NCBI RefSeq assembly: GCF_027596085.1
Contig: NC_072453.1
Coordinates: forward strand, 2,997,448-3,061,447
Direction of reading: 5' to 3'
Origin: Anoplopoma fimbria
Lineage: Eukaryota; Chordata; Actinopteri; Perciformes; Anoplopomatidae
DNA: 64,000 nt
Of the stretch, positions 1 to 9,655 are shown piece by piece. The stretch's first letter is position 1; every line of letters begins with the position of its first letter. The notes under the pieces were generated by a model that was not told the DNA's origin, did not search any database, and worked only from the letters and a program-made list of their open reading frames with translations. The position numbers and the translations under genes are program-made.

Positions 1-17
1 TTTTTTTTTTTTTTTAC

Positions 18-315
18 CTTGCCAGGATGAGTTTGATCTTTTGCTCTGGAAAAAAAAATCTCTTTCGCTCCTGTGCGTAAAACCGATTTGGAGCGAGAGT
101 GTCTTTACGCACGGCTGTCTGACGGACTCCCGAGGATGGATGAACGTGTTTTCTGCAAGCAGGTCCGCACTTGGAGGAAAAAAAAAAAAGGCAAAAACAA
201 AAAGAACAAGCCAGCTGGTTAGAGTTCACTTTCAAACTCTGCAGCATGAAACGGTAAAGTTCTCCTCTCTGTTCTCTGGTCTCCCGAGTACAATCCCCAG
301 AACGCGTGAGTGCTT
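18..315 (-). other. Candidate first exon running off the left edge
   Basis: Inference from signals only. On the minus strand a CCAAT box and a TATA-like box (see 344-391) are followed by about 300 bases ending in CTGGCAAG|GTAAAA, a usable splice donor with GT at 17-16. The first ATG after the predicted start site lies at 247-245 and opens about 76 codons to the donor. The predicted peptide has a Cys/Phe-rich stretch near residues 13-25 and an Arg/Lys-rich end, and is not recognised. TACGCAC-type words and the long A tract resemble a 5' untranslated leader as much as coding sequence. The next exon would lie outside the window. A chance combination of signals is quite possible. Confidence 0.25.
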
Positions 316-343
316 TGAACTGCACACGTTTCGCGTTGCGAGC

Positions 344-391
344 TTTATAAGAGCGCCACCATGCCGCACGGGAAAGCCCGGCGCTGATTGG
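344..391 (-). promoter_or_regulatory. Candidate core promoter: CCAAT box plus TATA-like box
   Basis: Reading the minus strand, AGCCAATCAG (ATTGG on the plus strand at 387-391) is followed about 40 bases later by CTTATAAA (plus 344-351). The spacing is slightly tighter than the usual CCAAT/TATA distance. A start site would fall near 310-318. The surrounding 300-420 region is rich in CpG compared with its neighbours, and a CA array lies immediately upstream of it at 466-531. Confidence 0.3.
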
Positions 392-464
392 CTGACAGTG
401 CGTGACGCCAAAGTGAAGGAATTCGATACCGCTTTCCCCCCCCGCTCCGCTAACCAGCACACAC

Positions 465-465
<1 letters not shown>

Positions 466-507
<42 letters not shown>

Positions 508-531
508 TCCCCCAAACACACACACACACAC
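466..531. repeat. (AC)n microsatellite, two blocks
   Basis: Perfect AC repeats at 466-505 and again at 516-531, separated by a short C/A-rich break. The open frames that cross it (poly Thr-His or Cys-Val) are artefacts of the repeat. Confidence 0.97.
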
Positions 532-540
532 TGCCCAAGA

Positions 541-1514
541 GCCAGAATATATATATGCAGCTTAATCCGGATAGATTTTCCTATAGATTTTAACAAGGCT
601 ATATGGGGAAATAAGCATTTAATCAGCAGAATGGAATATATCTTTATTTATGTGCTATTATTGAGGGGGGGAAAAAAGTGTGTTTGTATAATGAGGAAAA
701 GTATTTAAAGACAAATAAATACATTTCAAAAGCATGGCAAGTAAAATAAAGCCCCAAAAAATAAAGATTAAAAGTCAAAGTATGTCATTTCTGACGTTAA
801 GCACGCCAAACAGCTATACACACTTTCTATTCCTACTTTTAGAAACATTTTCTAGTGTTTTTAAGTGTCTTTCTACCACGCTGTGTCCATACCTACAGTT
901 GCACCTTGTGGGCAACAGGGGGAGACAGCAGTCTAGGAACCCAGAAAGTTTCCTCCCTTCCCTCGCGGAAAGCAGCAGGGAAGGGGGAGGAGGAGGAGGA
1001 GGAGGTGGGGGAGAGGAGGAGAGGAGGAGGAGCTCCAGCTCCAGCTCCAGCAGACTGCTGCAGTGCAACAGTTGCTGTCAAACGCCAGCTCCTGATTTGT
1101 ATCGCTCATCTCATTTCACAAAACAGAGCAACTATCCAGTGAATGGAGAATTCTGTTCAATATGCTGACTTGTCAACTTCCACACTGGCTCCTACATTTT
1201 TTTTTTTTACCAACTGTTCTTCATAAAGTTAGGAACATTTTAAGAGTTGCGTTACACAGTATCATAGCTTTGTTTCCACTTTGGAATTAAACCCATATTT
1301 GAAATGTAATTTACCGGGTATCCTTCAGAAGCAGACATTCGTTTTAATGTTTTTGTGTTCATTTTTTTAAAAGAACACACAATACATTTAAGCATCACAA
1401 ACAATAGTGAAATGACCAAGTGGAGGCAAAGAGACCCTTCACTTAAGTACAAGTCACAATAAAGTAATGTGAAGAAATACTCCTATACAAGTTAAACTCC
1501 TGCATTCAAAAACT
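541..1514. other. Non-coding stretch with purine-rich tract
   Basis: AT-rich, no gene seen. It contains a G/A-rich block (GGA)n at about 977-1028 followed by three to four copies of CTCCAG at 1029-1052. The 144- and 95-codon frames here arise from that simple sequence. Confidence 0.6.
977..1052. repeat. (GGA)n purine tract with (CTCCAG)n
   Basis: Imperfect GGA/GGGA repeats, then CTCCAG hexamers; directly visible simple sequence. A long purine strand of this kind could form triplex structure. Confidence 0.85.
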
Positions 1515-1898
1515 TAAAGGGGAGCTACACCCATTTTCAAAATTCATCATGTTATTCCTACGGTCTAAGACAATCCTTAAATATTTTTTAAAACTCTTTC
1601 CCAAATCCCAAAAACAAGAGTACTATAGCTCAAATGTGTGATGTCATCAACAACAGTGTGGAACTGCTCCATAGACAATGAATTGCAAAGTATGTTGTAG
1701 ACGATACTCAGGGGAATTTTCTGATTATATGGGCACATTTTCTGTTTCTGAACACGTCAAAAGAAACAAACTTATTTTGGAATAAATCAGAAGACAAACA
1801 AATTCAGACTCCCATTCATTGTCTATGGAGGAGCTCAACTCTCCTAGGCCATGGAAATAACATATTAGAACTCTTTATTTAGGTGGTGTTCCCCTTTA
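1515..1898. mobile_element. Small inverted-repeat transposon (MITE-like)
   Basis: The ends are imperfect inverted repeats: AAGGGGAGCTACACC from 1517 and, on the other strand, AAGGGGAACACCACC ending at 1896. Each is flanked by TA (1515-1516 and 1897-1898), fitting a TA target duplication. An inner inverted pair, CTCCATAGACAATGAA at about 1668-1683 and TTCATTGTCTATGGAG near 1816-1831, supports a folded-back element of about 380 bp. No coding capacity. The superfamily is uncertain; a mariner-type element is suggested only by the TA. Confidence 0.5.
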
Positions 1899-2362
1899 TG
1901 TTAAAGTACAAAAGTATTATTGGCAAGAACACAAACAAAATAAAAGTACTCACTATGCATCAGAAGGACCCCTTTTATAGTTCCAGATAAAACAACATTG
2001 CATTAATATTGCTGATATAATTATGTAAGAGGCTTTTTAATGTTGCAGCTCATGGTATAGCTTTTTTTTTTTAAATACTTTACTTCCTGTTGAAAGTTTT
2101 ATCTGTAACAATACATCATATTTCTGTTTGGAATGGAACATCTTGACCTCCAAAGTAACCAGTAGGGATGACTTTAGCTGTTAAATACGTCTAGTAGAGT
2201 AATAATTGCAATATTTCCCTCAAATGTACTAAAGTAGAAGCAAAAACTAGGAAAAAAAAATAGGAGTCGTCAAGTTCAAGTACCTCACAATTGTACTTAA
2301 GCACATAACTTGAGTAAAGTGCATTGATATGCGTCATCTAAGAGTGTATTTTCATCTTCCCG

Positions 2363-2363
<1 letters not shown>
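1899..2363. other. Non-coding, nothing recognised
   Basis: AT-rich unique-looking DNA with short T and A runs. No exon signal or repeat identified. Confidence 0.6.

Positions 2364-2415
<52 letters not shown>
2364..2415. repeat. (AC)n microsatellite
   Basis: Uninterrupted AC dinucleotides over 52 bases. Confidence 0.97.
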
Positions 2416-2418
<3 letters not shown>

Positions 2419-2881
2419 CCCTTTGTCCTCCCTCTTCAGACAAACACAGTGCGACTCTCCAATCACGGTGACGTGAGGTGCTCTGCTCTGCTCACTGATG
2501 CTAACCTGCCTGCACACGCCCCCCTTTGATTGTTTATTATGCTTTGTGGAGATGTGGAAATGTTAATCTCAGTTCAGCCTAATGTGGACAACATGTGCTA
2601 CCTGAAGTCGCCTTTTAATAGCTCACAGATGTCAGGTAGAGCTATTTTCACCGCTCTGCCTGCTCGGCCGCTCTAGAGCTGCACAAGCGGACACCCCGCA
2701 GCCCTTTTCTTTTTTTTTTCTCCCCCTCAACAGATACAAACCTTTTTCTTTCTCCCTGTTATGTTGCTTGTTTGCATTTACAGCTCCAATCTCTGAATCA
2801 CTCGTTGATGCTTTCTCTCCCCCGACCAATTAGGCCCGTGGTTCCGAAACACTAAAGCCTTAACATGAGCGGCCTCCTTCG

Positions 2882-3315
2882 TTTTTTTTTTTTTTTTTCT
2901 TCAGGCCAGTTTATTTACACGAGACATGCTTATTTAAGATACTCACTCCGAACACAAATAGCAGGGAGCAGGGAGCAGGGAGCAGCTCGGCTCCGCGTTA
3001 ATAGCTCGTGGGACGACGCTGCGGTCGTGTGCTCGCTGCTCGCAGTTACACAAGGGCCACCGAAACGAAAACCGCGTTTGCTTGTAGAGCTACAGGGGCG
3101 TGAACGACTCCCAGAGCTGTGGCACAGGGGTGGAAAACATGGTGCCGCTGTTGACGGAGTAAATATAGTTTTGTGAAGAAGAGGAGCTGGAAGGAGAGGG
3201 TGAGGTAGAAGGGACAAAGATGGGGGGGGGGACATCAGAGGTGTAAATTGTAGGAGAAGAAGTGAATGAACCCTTTCCTTGGACGTCGGCAGTGAAGAGC
3301 AGCTGCAGATCTGCA
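2882..3315 (-). pseudogene. Candidate retroposed 3' mRNA end or real terminal exon
   Basis: On the minus strand an open frame runs from a possible acceptor (GTGTGCAG before 3306) to TAG at 3092-3090. Its last part uses coding-like codons (TAC, GTC, AAC, AGC, GGC, ACC, CTG) and ends ...VPQLWESFTPL. The upstream part is rich in Ser and Pro. After the stop come about 175 bases containing four GCAGGGA heptamers (plus 2961-2985), then AATAAA (plus about 2911-2916) and, about 12 bases later, an A17 tract (plus 2882-2898). A poly(A) signal followed at once by an A tract is what a retroposed cDNA looks like; a genuine terminal exon beside an A-rich stretch is the alternative. A second frame is also open here, so coding status is not proven. 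Protein not recognised. Confidence 0.3.
2961..2985. repeat. GCAGGGA heptamer repeat
   Basis: Three full copies and a partial fourth of a seven-base unit, inside the proposed 3' untranslated part of the feature at 2882-3315. Confidence 0.85.
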
Positions 3316-3320
3316 CACCT

Positions 3321-3323
<3 letters not shown>

Positions 3324-3393
<70 letters not shown>
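3324..3393. repeat. (AC)n microsatellite
   Basis: Seventy bases of perfect AC repeat. On the minus strand it would lie directly upstream of the proposed acceptor of the terminal-exon candidate, as a (TG)n tract. Confidence 0.97.
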
Positions 3394-3397
<4 letters not shown>

Positions 3398-4436
3398 TGA
3401 CAGCATACATGACCTCCACTCCCACGTGCCGTCTTGTCAAAAATGTAAAAAGAATCCGAGATCAATATGGTGAATGCACTCCTCCTCCCACTCCCCCTCC
3501 TCCTCCCCTCCATATGTTATCCAGGCAATTTAGACTCCAAAAATGATTCATATGACAGCTGTTGGATAATAAATTCAATATGTTCAATACTCTAAAGTGA
3601 ACATTTTAATGTCAGATCTTGAGCTTTTTTGTTTTCCTGCCTTCAACCACTTTCAAATTAGTCAAACAGTTTGTGAGAGGTCCTTCAAGGTTTCAAAGCT
3701 GCAGCGGGATGAAGATGAAGTCCATTCTGTGGTCTTCAAAGTGGCATCGGGATGGCGACCGGAGGCTGGTGGGTGCAGCATGCAGGCAGGCAGGCGGGCA
3801 GGGCGAGGTCTTGGGAAACTTCTCATCTTGACTTGGAGCTACAGCGTTAAAAATCTGAGCAAACAGTGGGAGTCAACTGCTAAACCCGGTCTGCTCTTCT
3901 TTGGGAATCCCATCGCGGCCTGCTTTGCATTTCTGAGCTTTGCAGCAATGGGGAGTGACAGAAGTTTGTCATGGTTCCTGATTCTATTTTAAAGGTGCAG
4001 CGTTTAGAGGCAATTAAACATTAGTATATGCGTTTAAATTTACTTGAATTACTCTGGTATTATGACCTTAACCCAATTAAATCATCTTCGTGAGGGTTTG
4101 AAGCATCTGTCTGAAGACATTTCCCAACTTTTCTGTTGTTTTCCTCTCAGAAAGAGGATATACGCTGTATTTACGCATTGTTGGCACAATAGGAACAACA
4201 GGAAAACCTCCCGGTGTTCTCAAACCACTCCTGCAGCATGATTGGCACTCTCCTCCCATTTATTCATGAACATATATATTGAGTATTTCCTTTATAGCAT
4301 AACTAAATACAGAGCTTCAATATTGTGTTTTTACTCCTAGCTCCAAAGCTCAGCAGGAGGTGATGTGAAAATAGTTTGGAACATACTGAACCTATGAATG
4401 ATACAAAATATATTTATATATATATATAGGCAACAG
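3394..4436. other. Non-coding stretch
   Basis: Contains a C/T-rich tract near 3479-3511 and GCAG repeats at 3781-3800. The 131-codon frame at 3597-3992 has no recognisable domain and looks like chance. Nothing else seen. Confidence 0.6.
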
Positions 4437-4690
4437 AACTACTTGGTTATTTTGGGGAAAAGATCATGGTTTGGAGTGAAATAAGACCCTTTGTTCATGT
4501 AACTTGCGTAACTTGGTGTCAGTGAAGAACCTCGGTAAGAAACAAAAGTATTAACTTTTGTTTGACGTTTCACATTTAACGCGGCTTCCTGGGTGAAAGT
4601 CCTGTGTTTGTTTGACCCATACATCCACCCCTTGTGGACACCCTTCATACTGTGACCCCTGTCTTCCTCCTTTACAGCCACTAGAGGTAG
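4437..4690 (+). repeat. Dispersed repeat family A, copy 1
   Basis: Begins AACTACTTGGTTAT and has a second module TCCTGGGTGAAAGTCCTG at 4587-4604, extending to about 4619. Both modules recur in the same order at 15112-15415; the first recurs at 43854 and the second, inverted, near 17093. Ends near GCCACTAGAGGTAGG. No coding potential. From memory this phrase is common in teleost genomes; class unknown. Confidence 0.6.
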
Positions 4691-4774
4691 GCACCCTTCT
4701 AAACCTACTCGTAGGTGTAGCAGGCCCCTTCTTGTATTATAATTAGTATTTTCATTTTAGTATTTATATTTATG

Positions 4775-4839
4775 GGATGCAGTTCTTTTCAATCGACCCT
4801 TTTCAATTTTGATCCATTTGCTCTGGAAGAACTGCATCC
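4775..4839. other. Perfect 13-bp inverted repeat
   Basis: GGATGCAGTTCTT at 4775-4787 pairs with AAGAACTGCATCC at 4827-4839 around a 39-base loop. It may be the core of a small decayed transposon or chance. No microRNA-like longer stem is evident. Confidence 0.5.
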
Positions 4840-5918
4840 TTACTGTTTTTTTTATTGTAGACTGGTTCCAGACCTGTGAATCAATCTCTTTTTTTTTCTG
4901 CAATTCGAATAGATCTAGTGTTGTGCTCATTAAAACAACCTAGCAAATCAGAGGTTTGTAGGTGGTAAGTTATCTTCCTGTGACACAGCCAGAAAAACAT
5001 CCATCAAACATTGTGATATTAAAATGGCAACGAGATTGACACAGATGTAAAGGTTTCCGCCAGTCAATTTAAGGGTATGGGTATATTTCTATCATCATTG
5101 GTTGAGCTTGAGTACCATAAATGCTCTTGTAATGCTTCAAAGTGCCCCATAATAAACTATTTAACATCTGCTGCAGTTGAGAACGGGAGGATCAGAGCTG
5201 TTCAATAAATACATGACTCAAGAATCTCTCAGTGCCTGGAGCTCTCAGAGAGGTGTGATGTGCCGCTCTCAGAGGATCCGGAGTGATTAATGAGAATCGC
5301 AAGGCTGTGTGTGTCTGTCCCGCTCTGATCTGAGCGTCTGGGCAGCGGGTGTCTGTTGACCGAACGTCATTCTGCCCCTCGTGCTGTTTGAACAACACTT
5401 AGAAAAGACCCAGGCGACTCCCGGGGAGGATTTCTCAGTCTGCCATCCATCACTGACCTAGCTCCTGCTGCCAGACTCAAGATTTCAGTTTTTTTTTTTT
5501 TGGCATTAGAATGATTAGCTAAGCAAAAACCTGGGCTGAAAGTCATCCCAGATAATCGCGTACGATAGTTAGTGAGTTAAACGCCGCTCCTCCAGACTAA
5601 ATCCTGCAGAAAACAGGCCCCGATCACTTCATGCCCTCGCAATTCCCAGCAACCTGAGTTGTCGCTGATAAAAATATGTGCATTTAGCTGAGCGGAGCGC
5701 ACTGTGCGAGAGCTTGGAGGAGCGAGAGGAAACCCAATCCACTCGGGCTGAGTCGGAAAAGCCGCAGAGGAGTACCATTTCCCTCCAAAGATATGGCTTG
5801 TGCAAACAGCCCTCGCTTTAACAATAACAATGGTCTCACCCAGCCCGGCCAAGCTAACTAATGACAGATCCACACCTTAATGCTGAGCAGTTGTTTGGGT
5901 TTAGGCGAGGGAGGATGT

Positions 5919-5924
<6 letters not shown>
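4840..5924. other. Non-coding; 5540-5850 looks like a constrained element
   Basis: No gene seen. From about 5540 to 5850 the base composition is balanced, without simple repeats, and contains AACAATAACAATGG near 5819, which fits two SOX-type sites. This is a guess at a regulatory element, not a demonstrated one. Confidence 0.3.
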
Positions 5925-5997
<73 letters not shown>

Positions 5998-6062
5998 GTG
6001 TGTGTGGGGTGTGTGTGGTTTTTTGGGGGGTGTGTGTGTGTGGGGTGGTTTTTTGGGGGGGG
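5925..6062. repeat. (GT)n microsatellite with degenerate G/T extension
   Basis: Perfect GT repeats at 5925-5996 are followed by blocks of GGGG, TTTTTT and GGGGGG alternating with GTGTGT to 6062, apparently a decayed duplication of one GT-plus-GGTTTTTTGGGG unit. Confidence 0.95.
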
Positions 6063-8097
6063 AAGAATGGCAGTTGTCAGCGGGTGGCTCGTGCCACTGG
6101 AAAACTCCCCCCACCTCCCCTCCTTCCTTTCCCGGGACAGAGAGCAGCACCCATGATTCGGGCGGAGAATCGAGGGAGAAAATCTCTGACGCAGCGAAAC
6201 GCTACTCTCTGGGCCACGGAGGACGTCCAACCATAACGCAGCACATTTTTCCAGCTTATTGAATTGTGCAGGAGGTGGGGGAGAGGGGGAGAGGGGAGAG
6301 AGAGAGGGAGCGCAGATGTCTGAAATGATTCCTAAGTGTGTTTTTGGTCGTCTCTCTTTGGTAAAAGTTTCAATCGTCTCTTGGTCAGCAGTGACCTGTT
6401 TCCTCTCTGGTCACCTCATCACAAATGTAAGTTTGGCAGAAACTGTTTATTACTTAGGTAATAGGTACATAAAAGTAAACAAAGGGCAATAGTATAAGAC
6501 ATAATGAAAAAAAGAAAAAAATTGAAAATATGACAATTTACAATAAAATATGGTAAACAAACAAATAAGAATACATTAAAACAAGTACAATATTACATTG
6601 ACAAGTGTATATAAAAAGAGAAAATTAGGTGCAGGGGTCATTGATTGAGTGATAATAAAAAATGAGGCAGGAAAAAAAAAAAAAAGACAAAAATACAAAT
6701 AATTGCATCCAAAGTGTGTAGCATTGTACAAGAGAAAAAAATAATAATACAAAAATAATAAATATAAGCAGTGATTGTGTTACATGATGTAATGCTTCTG
6801 TTAAAAACAGTGGGGAAAAAATGTGCAGTACAAAATTATTGAATTATTTTTGCAGATTCTAAAATATATAAAAATATTTGACATTATTTCTTTCACTCGA
6901 AAACGATCAAACCTGCTTTCTTACATTTGAATGAAGTTTGGCGTTCCTACAGAGAACATGTACTCTTCTCGCTCAGAAACTCCAGAGATCTATACTTAAT
7001 GAAACGGTGATGATATCTCTCTGCTTTGGCCGGCTCGCCTCAGCTGCATCCCTCCACTGAAACCGCCATCCTGCTTTAACCACAGCCATCCGGATTACAA
7101 GACAGCTGTTCAAGGAAGGAAGACTTAGAAGAGTTTAATGACAGAAATCGTTACAGCCGATTAAGCCATCTGGCAAACAGTAGTGAGAAACGTACTGAAC
7201 AAAACTAATGACATTCCCATCAGCCTGAATTTGGTCACAAACTAAAGTAAAGGCCAAGTTGAAAATTACCCTCTAAATAAAAGTCATTAGCATCCATTCT
7301 TTGGGAACAGTGATGTCTGTAAAAAAATGTAATGGTAATCCCGCCAAAAGATTTTTCATATTGAACCAAAGTTGTGGACTGACCATCTGAACGGCATAGA
7401 CACTTAGTCCACTAGCTCCTTAGATATTTGAAGAAGTCTCCTTGAATGAGATTTGTTCATTTAGAGTAAATATATACTTTATATTACACATTTCAAATTT
7501 TTTTTTTCAAGGTGTTATTCAAGCTTTCCTAGTTCTGTTCTAAATCTCTTCTCGTGGATATTATGTCAACACAAAGTGTCTGTCCAGCACGAACCGTTGT
7601 GGGGAACAGAGCTGGATACAGTACAGTGTGTGAGTATAAAGTAGCAGAGAGGGTGTTAAAGTGAGAGGAGTAGGGATGCTGAAGGAAGTTGACTGAAACC
7701 ACTGTAGTTTGGCTTCATGCTTTCTTAGCACAGACTGCATTAGATAGCGTTCTAAGCCAATCAGCATCCGGTTTTTGTCTTGTTTACTTGTCTCAGCAAC
7801 CTGGAGCAGATTTCAGAACTCTTGACATTGGGGTGTGGTGTACAGGATTGGTGCATATTCCTCAATAAGTGTCACCAAACAATGGCAGTCAAAGGGTCTT
7901 TTTATTTCCTATCTCTTTCAGGTTATTGCCACTTGCACAGGGTGAGATTTAAGTTTACAAAGGCCTGAGAAATGAAGTAAATAACAGTCATTATTCTCTT
8001 GATTGTGCGCTGTTGTTGTCTGCTGAAACTACATTAGTGTAATATCAAGGCAGGCTAATGAAACATGAGTGGTGATGATGATGATATGAAATATCAT
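6063..8097. other. Non-coding; A-rich tract at 6470-6770
   Basis: 6063-6440 is G/C-rich, with a GGGGA-type purine block near 6271-6312. 6470-6770 is A-rich low-complexity DNA with an A15 run near 6671. 6800-8097 looks unique. No exon signal found. Confidence 0.6.
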
Positions 8098-8620
8098 CTC
8101 CAGGCCATGGTCAAGCCCTACACCCCCCGCCCGAGCACTTCGCTCTGCTGCCTCGGGCGATTGGTTGCCCCGTCGCTCAGAGGTCCCTGCGGCCGATCCA
8201 CCCGGTCACAGCTTTTTTCTGTCCTGGCCCCTCAGTGGTGGAATGAACTCCCCACTGACGTCAGGACAGCAGAGTCGCTGCCCATCTTTAGGCGCAGGCT
8301 GAAAACTCACCTCTTCAAGAAGTACTACCCTGAGCCTTCCTCGTAGCACTTATTGTATTCATATTATTGTATTCAGTTCATTGCACTTATTGTATTCGTA
8401 TCAGTTCGTTGCACTTATTGTTTTCGTAGTAATTTGCTTCTGCACTATACTTTTGCTCTGGTTTATGCTTTTAGATGCTTGTTTAAGAAAGGAGATGCAC
8501 TTATGACTTCTGGTGACTAGTAGTTCTCTTGAATACCTATGTTGAATACACTTATTGTAAGTCGCTTTCGATAAAAGCGTCTGCTAAATGACTGTAATGT
8601 AATGAAATGTAATGTAATGA
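8098..8620 (+). mobile_element. L2-clade LINE, 3' fragment (copy 2)
   Basis: 5'-truncated copy. 8103-8346 encodes the C-terminal tail of the LINE reverse transcriptase protein, including SLRGPCGRSTRS and APQWWNELPTDVRTAESLP, ending PEPSS with TAG at 8344-8346. It is nearly identical to the copy at 34.6 kb. The 3' untranslated part ends in GATAAAAGCGTCTGCTAAAT and TGTAA repeats, the tail type shared by eel-type L2 LINEs and their partner SINEs (established knowledge of UnaL2-like elements). Two full 28-bp units and a partial one lie in the untranslated part. Confidence 0.85.
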
Positions 8621-9165
8621 AAGGATAATGACAGCTTTCTACTTATAATAAATACGTTCCATGTACAGTCAAAGAAAATATTTTAAAAGTTGTGATTATA
8701 ACAAGCATTTATTTGCTTATTTTATTCAAAACTCCATGAAGAAATTGTGGATATCTTATTTACTTCATCAGAGAACCATTCTGTATGTAGTGATTGAAGT
8801 ATATATCAACACTGGCATTATCATTCCATTTTGCCCTTTCATTTGTTTTTTGATGATGCTGCTTGGTTGATTGAAGCTCTGTACATTTTTTTATAGTTAT
8901 AGAAAATCTGTAACTAAAAATTGTTATTTTTTCCAAAACGGAATACCGCTTGAAACATTTTGAAATCCACTTAGAAATTGATCAACACCATTTGTTATTG
9001 TGGAAATACAGTTTTACAATATTATATATATTATAATTTAAAAAGTGCTCTTAATGCTAAATCCAAGATGGCATATTGTGACACACAAACCTTAAAATGC
9101 AAAGTATCATTATGTACATGTTTCATAACATTTCACTTCACAACGCTTAATATAGTCATTTATAG
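8621..9165. other. Non-coding spacer between two L2 fragments
   Basis: AT-rich DNA with no recognised element. It separates two L2 3' ends in the same orientation. Confidence 0.6.
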
Positions 9166-9655
9166 TCAAGAAGTACTACACTGAGCCTTCCACTTAGCAC
9201 TTATTGTAATCGTATTAGTTTGTTGCACTTATTGTATTCGTATTAGTTTGTTTCTGCACTATACTTTTGCTCTGGTTTATGCTCTTAGATGCTTGTCTAA
9301 GAAAGGAGATGCACTTATGACTTCTGGTGACTAGTAATTATCTTGAATACCCACAGTACCAGTCAAAAGTTTGGACACACCTTCTCATTCAACTACTTTG
9401 AAGAATCTAAAATATAAAACATATTCTGGTTTGTTGAGCATTTGTTTGTTTACCACATAATTCCATATGTGTTCCTTCATAGTTTGGATGTCTTCAATAT
9501 TAATCTACAATGTAGAAAAAAAATAATAAAGAAATAAAGAAAAACCATTGAATGAGAAGGTGTGTCCAAACTTTTGACTGGTACTGTATGTTGAATACAC
9601 TTATTGTGAGTTGCTTTGGATAAAAGCGTCTGCTAAATGACTGTAATGTAATGTA
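9166..9655 (+). mobile_element. L2-clade LINE, 3' end (copy 3), split by a MITE
   Basis: Starts within the last codons of the LINE frame (AAGAAGTACTAC...GAGCCTTCC) and runs through the 3' untranslated part to GACTGTAATGTAATG. It is interrupted at 9354-9586 by a Tc1-like MITE. Only one full 28-bp unit plus a partial one is present. More diverged than copies 1 and 2. Confidence 0.85.
9354..9586. mobile_element. Tc1/mariner-type MITE inserted in L2
   Basis: Ends are long inverted repeats: CAGTACCAGTCAAAAGTTTG and, inverted, the same words ending CTGGTACTG, with a further matching stretch CACCTTCTCATTCAA. Flanks are CA (9352-9353, a mutated TA) and TA (9587-9588). The uninterrupted L2 copy at 35.76 kb reads ATACCTATGTTG, so the empty site ATACC-TA-TGTTG is known. 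233 bp, no coding sequence, so it needed a transposase from elsewhere. Confidence 0.9.

Noticed and set aside
3235..3546. Frames reading poly Thr-His or Cys-Val across CA/GT arrays, also at 5854-6262, 16050-16542, 29358-29669, 33616-33941 and 38957-39163
   Set aside because: A dinucleotide array is open in several frames; there is no protein signal outside the repeat.
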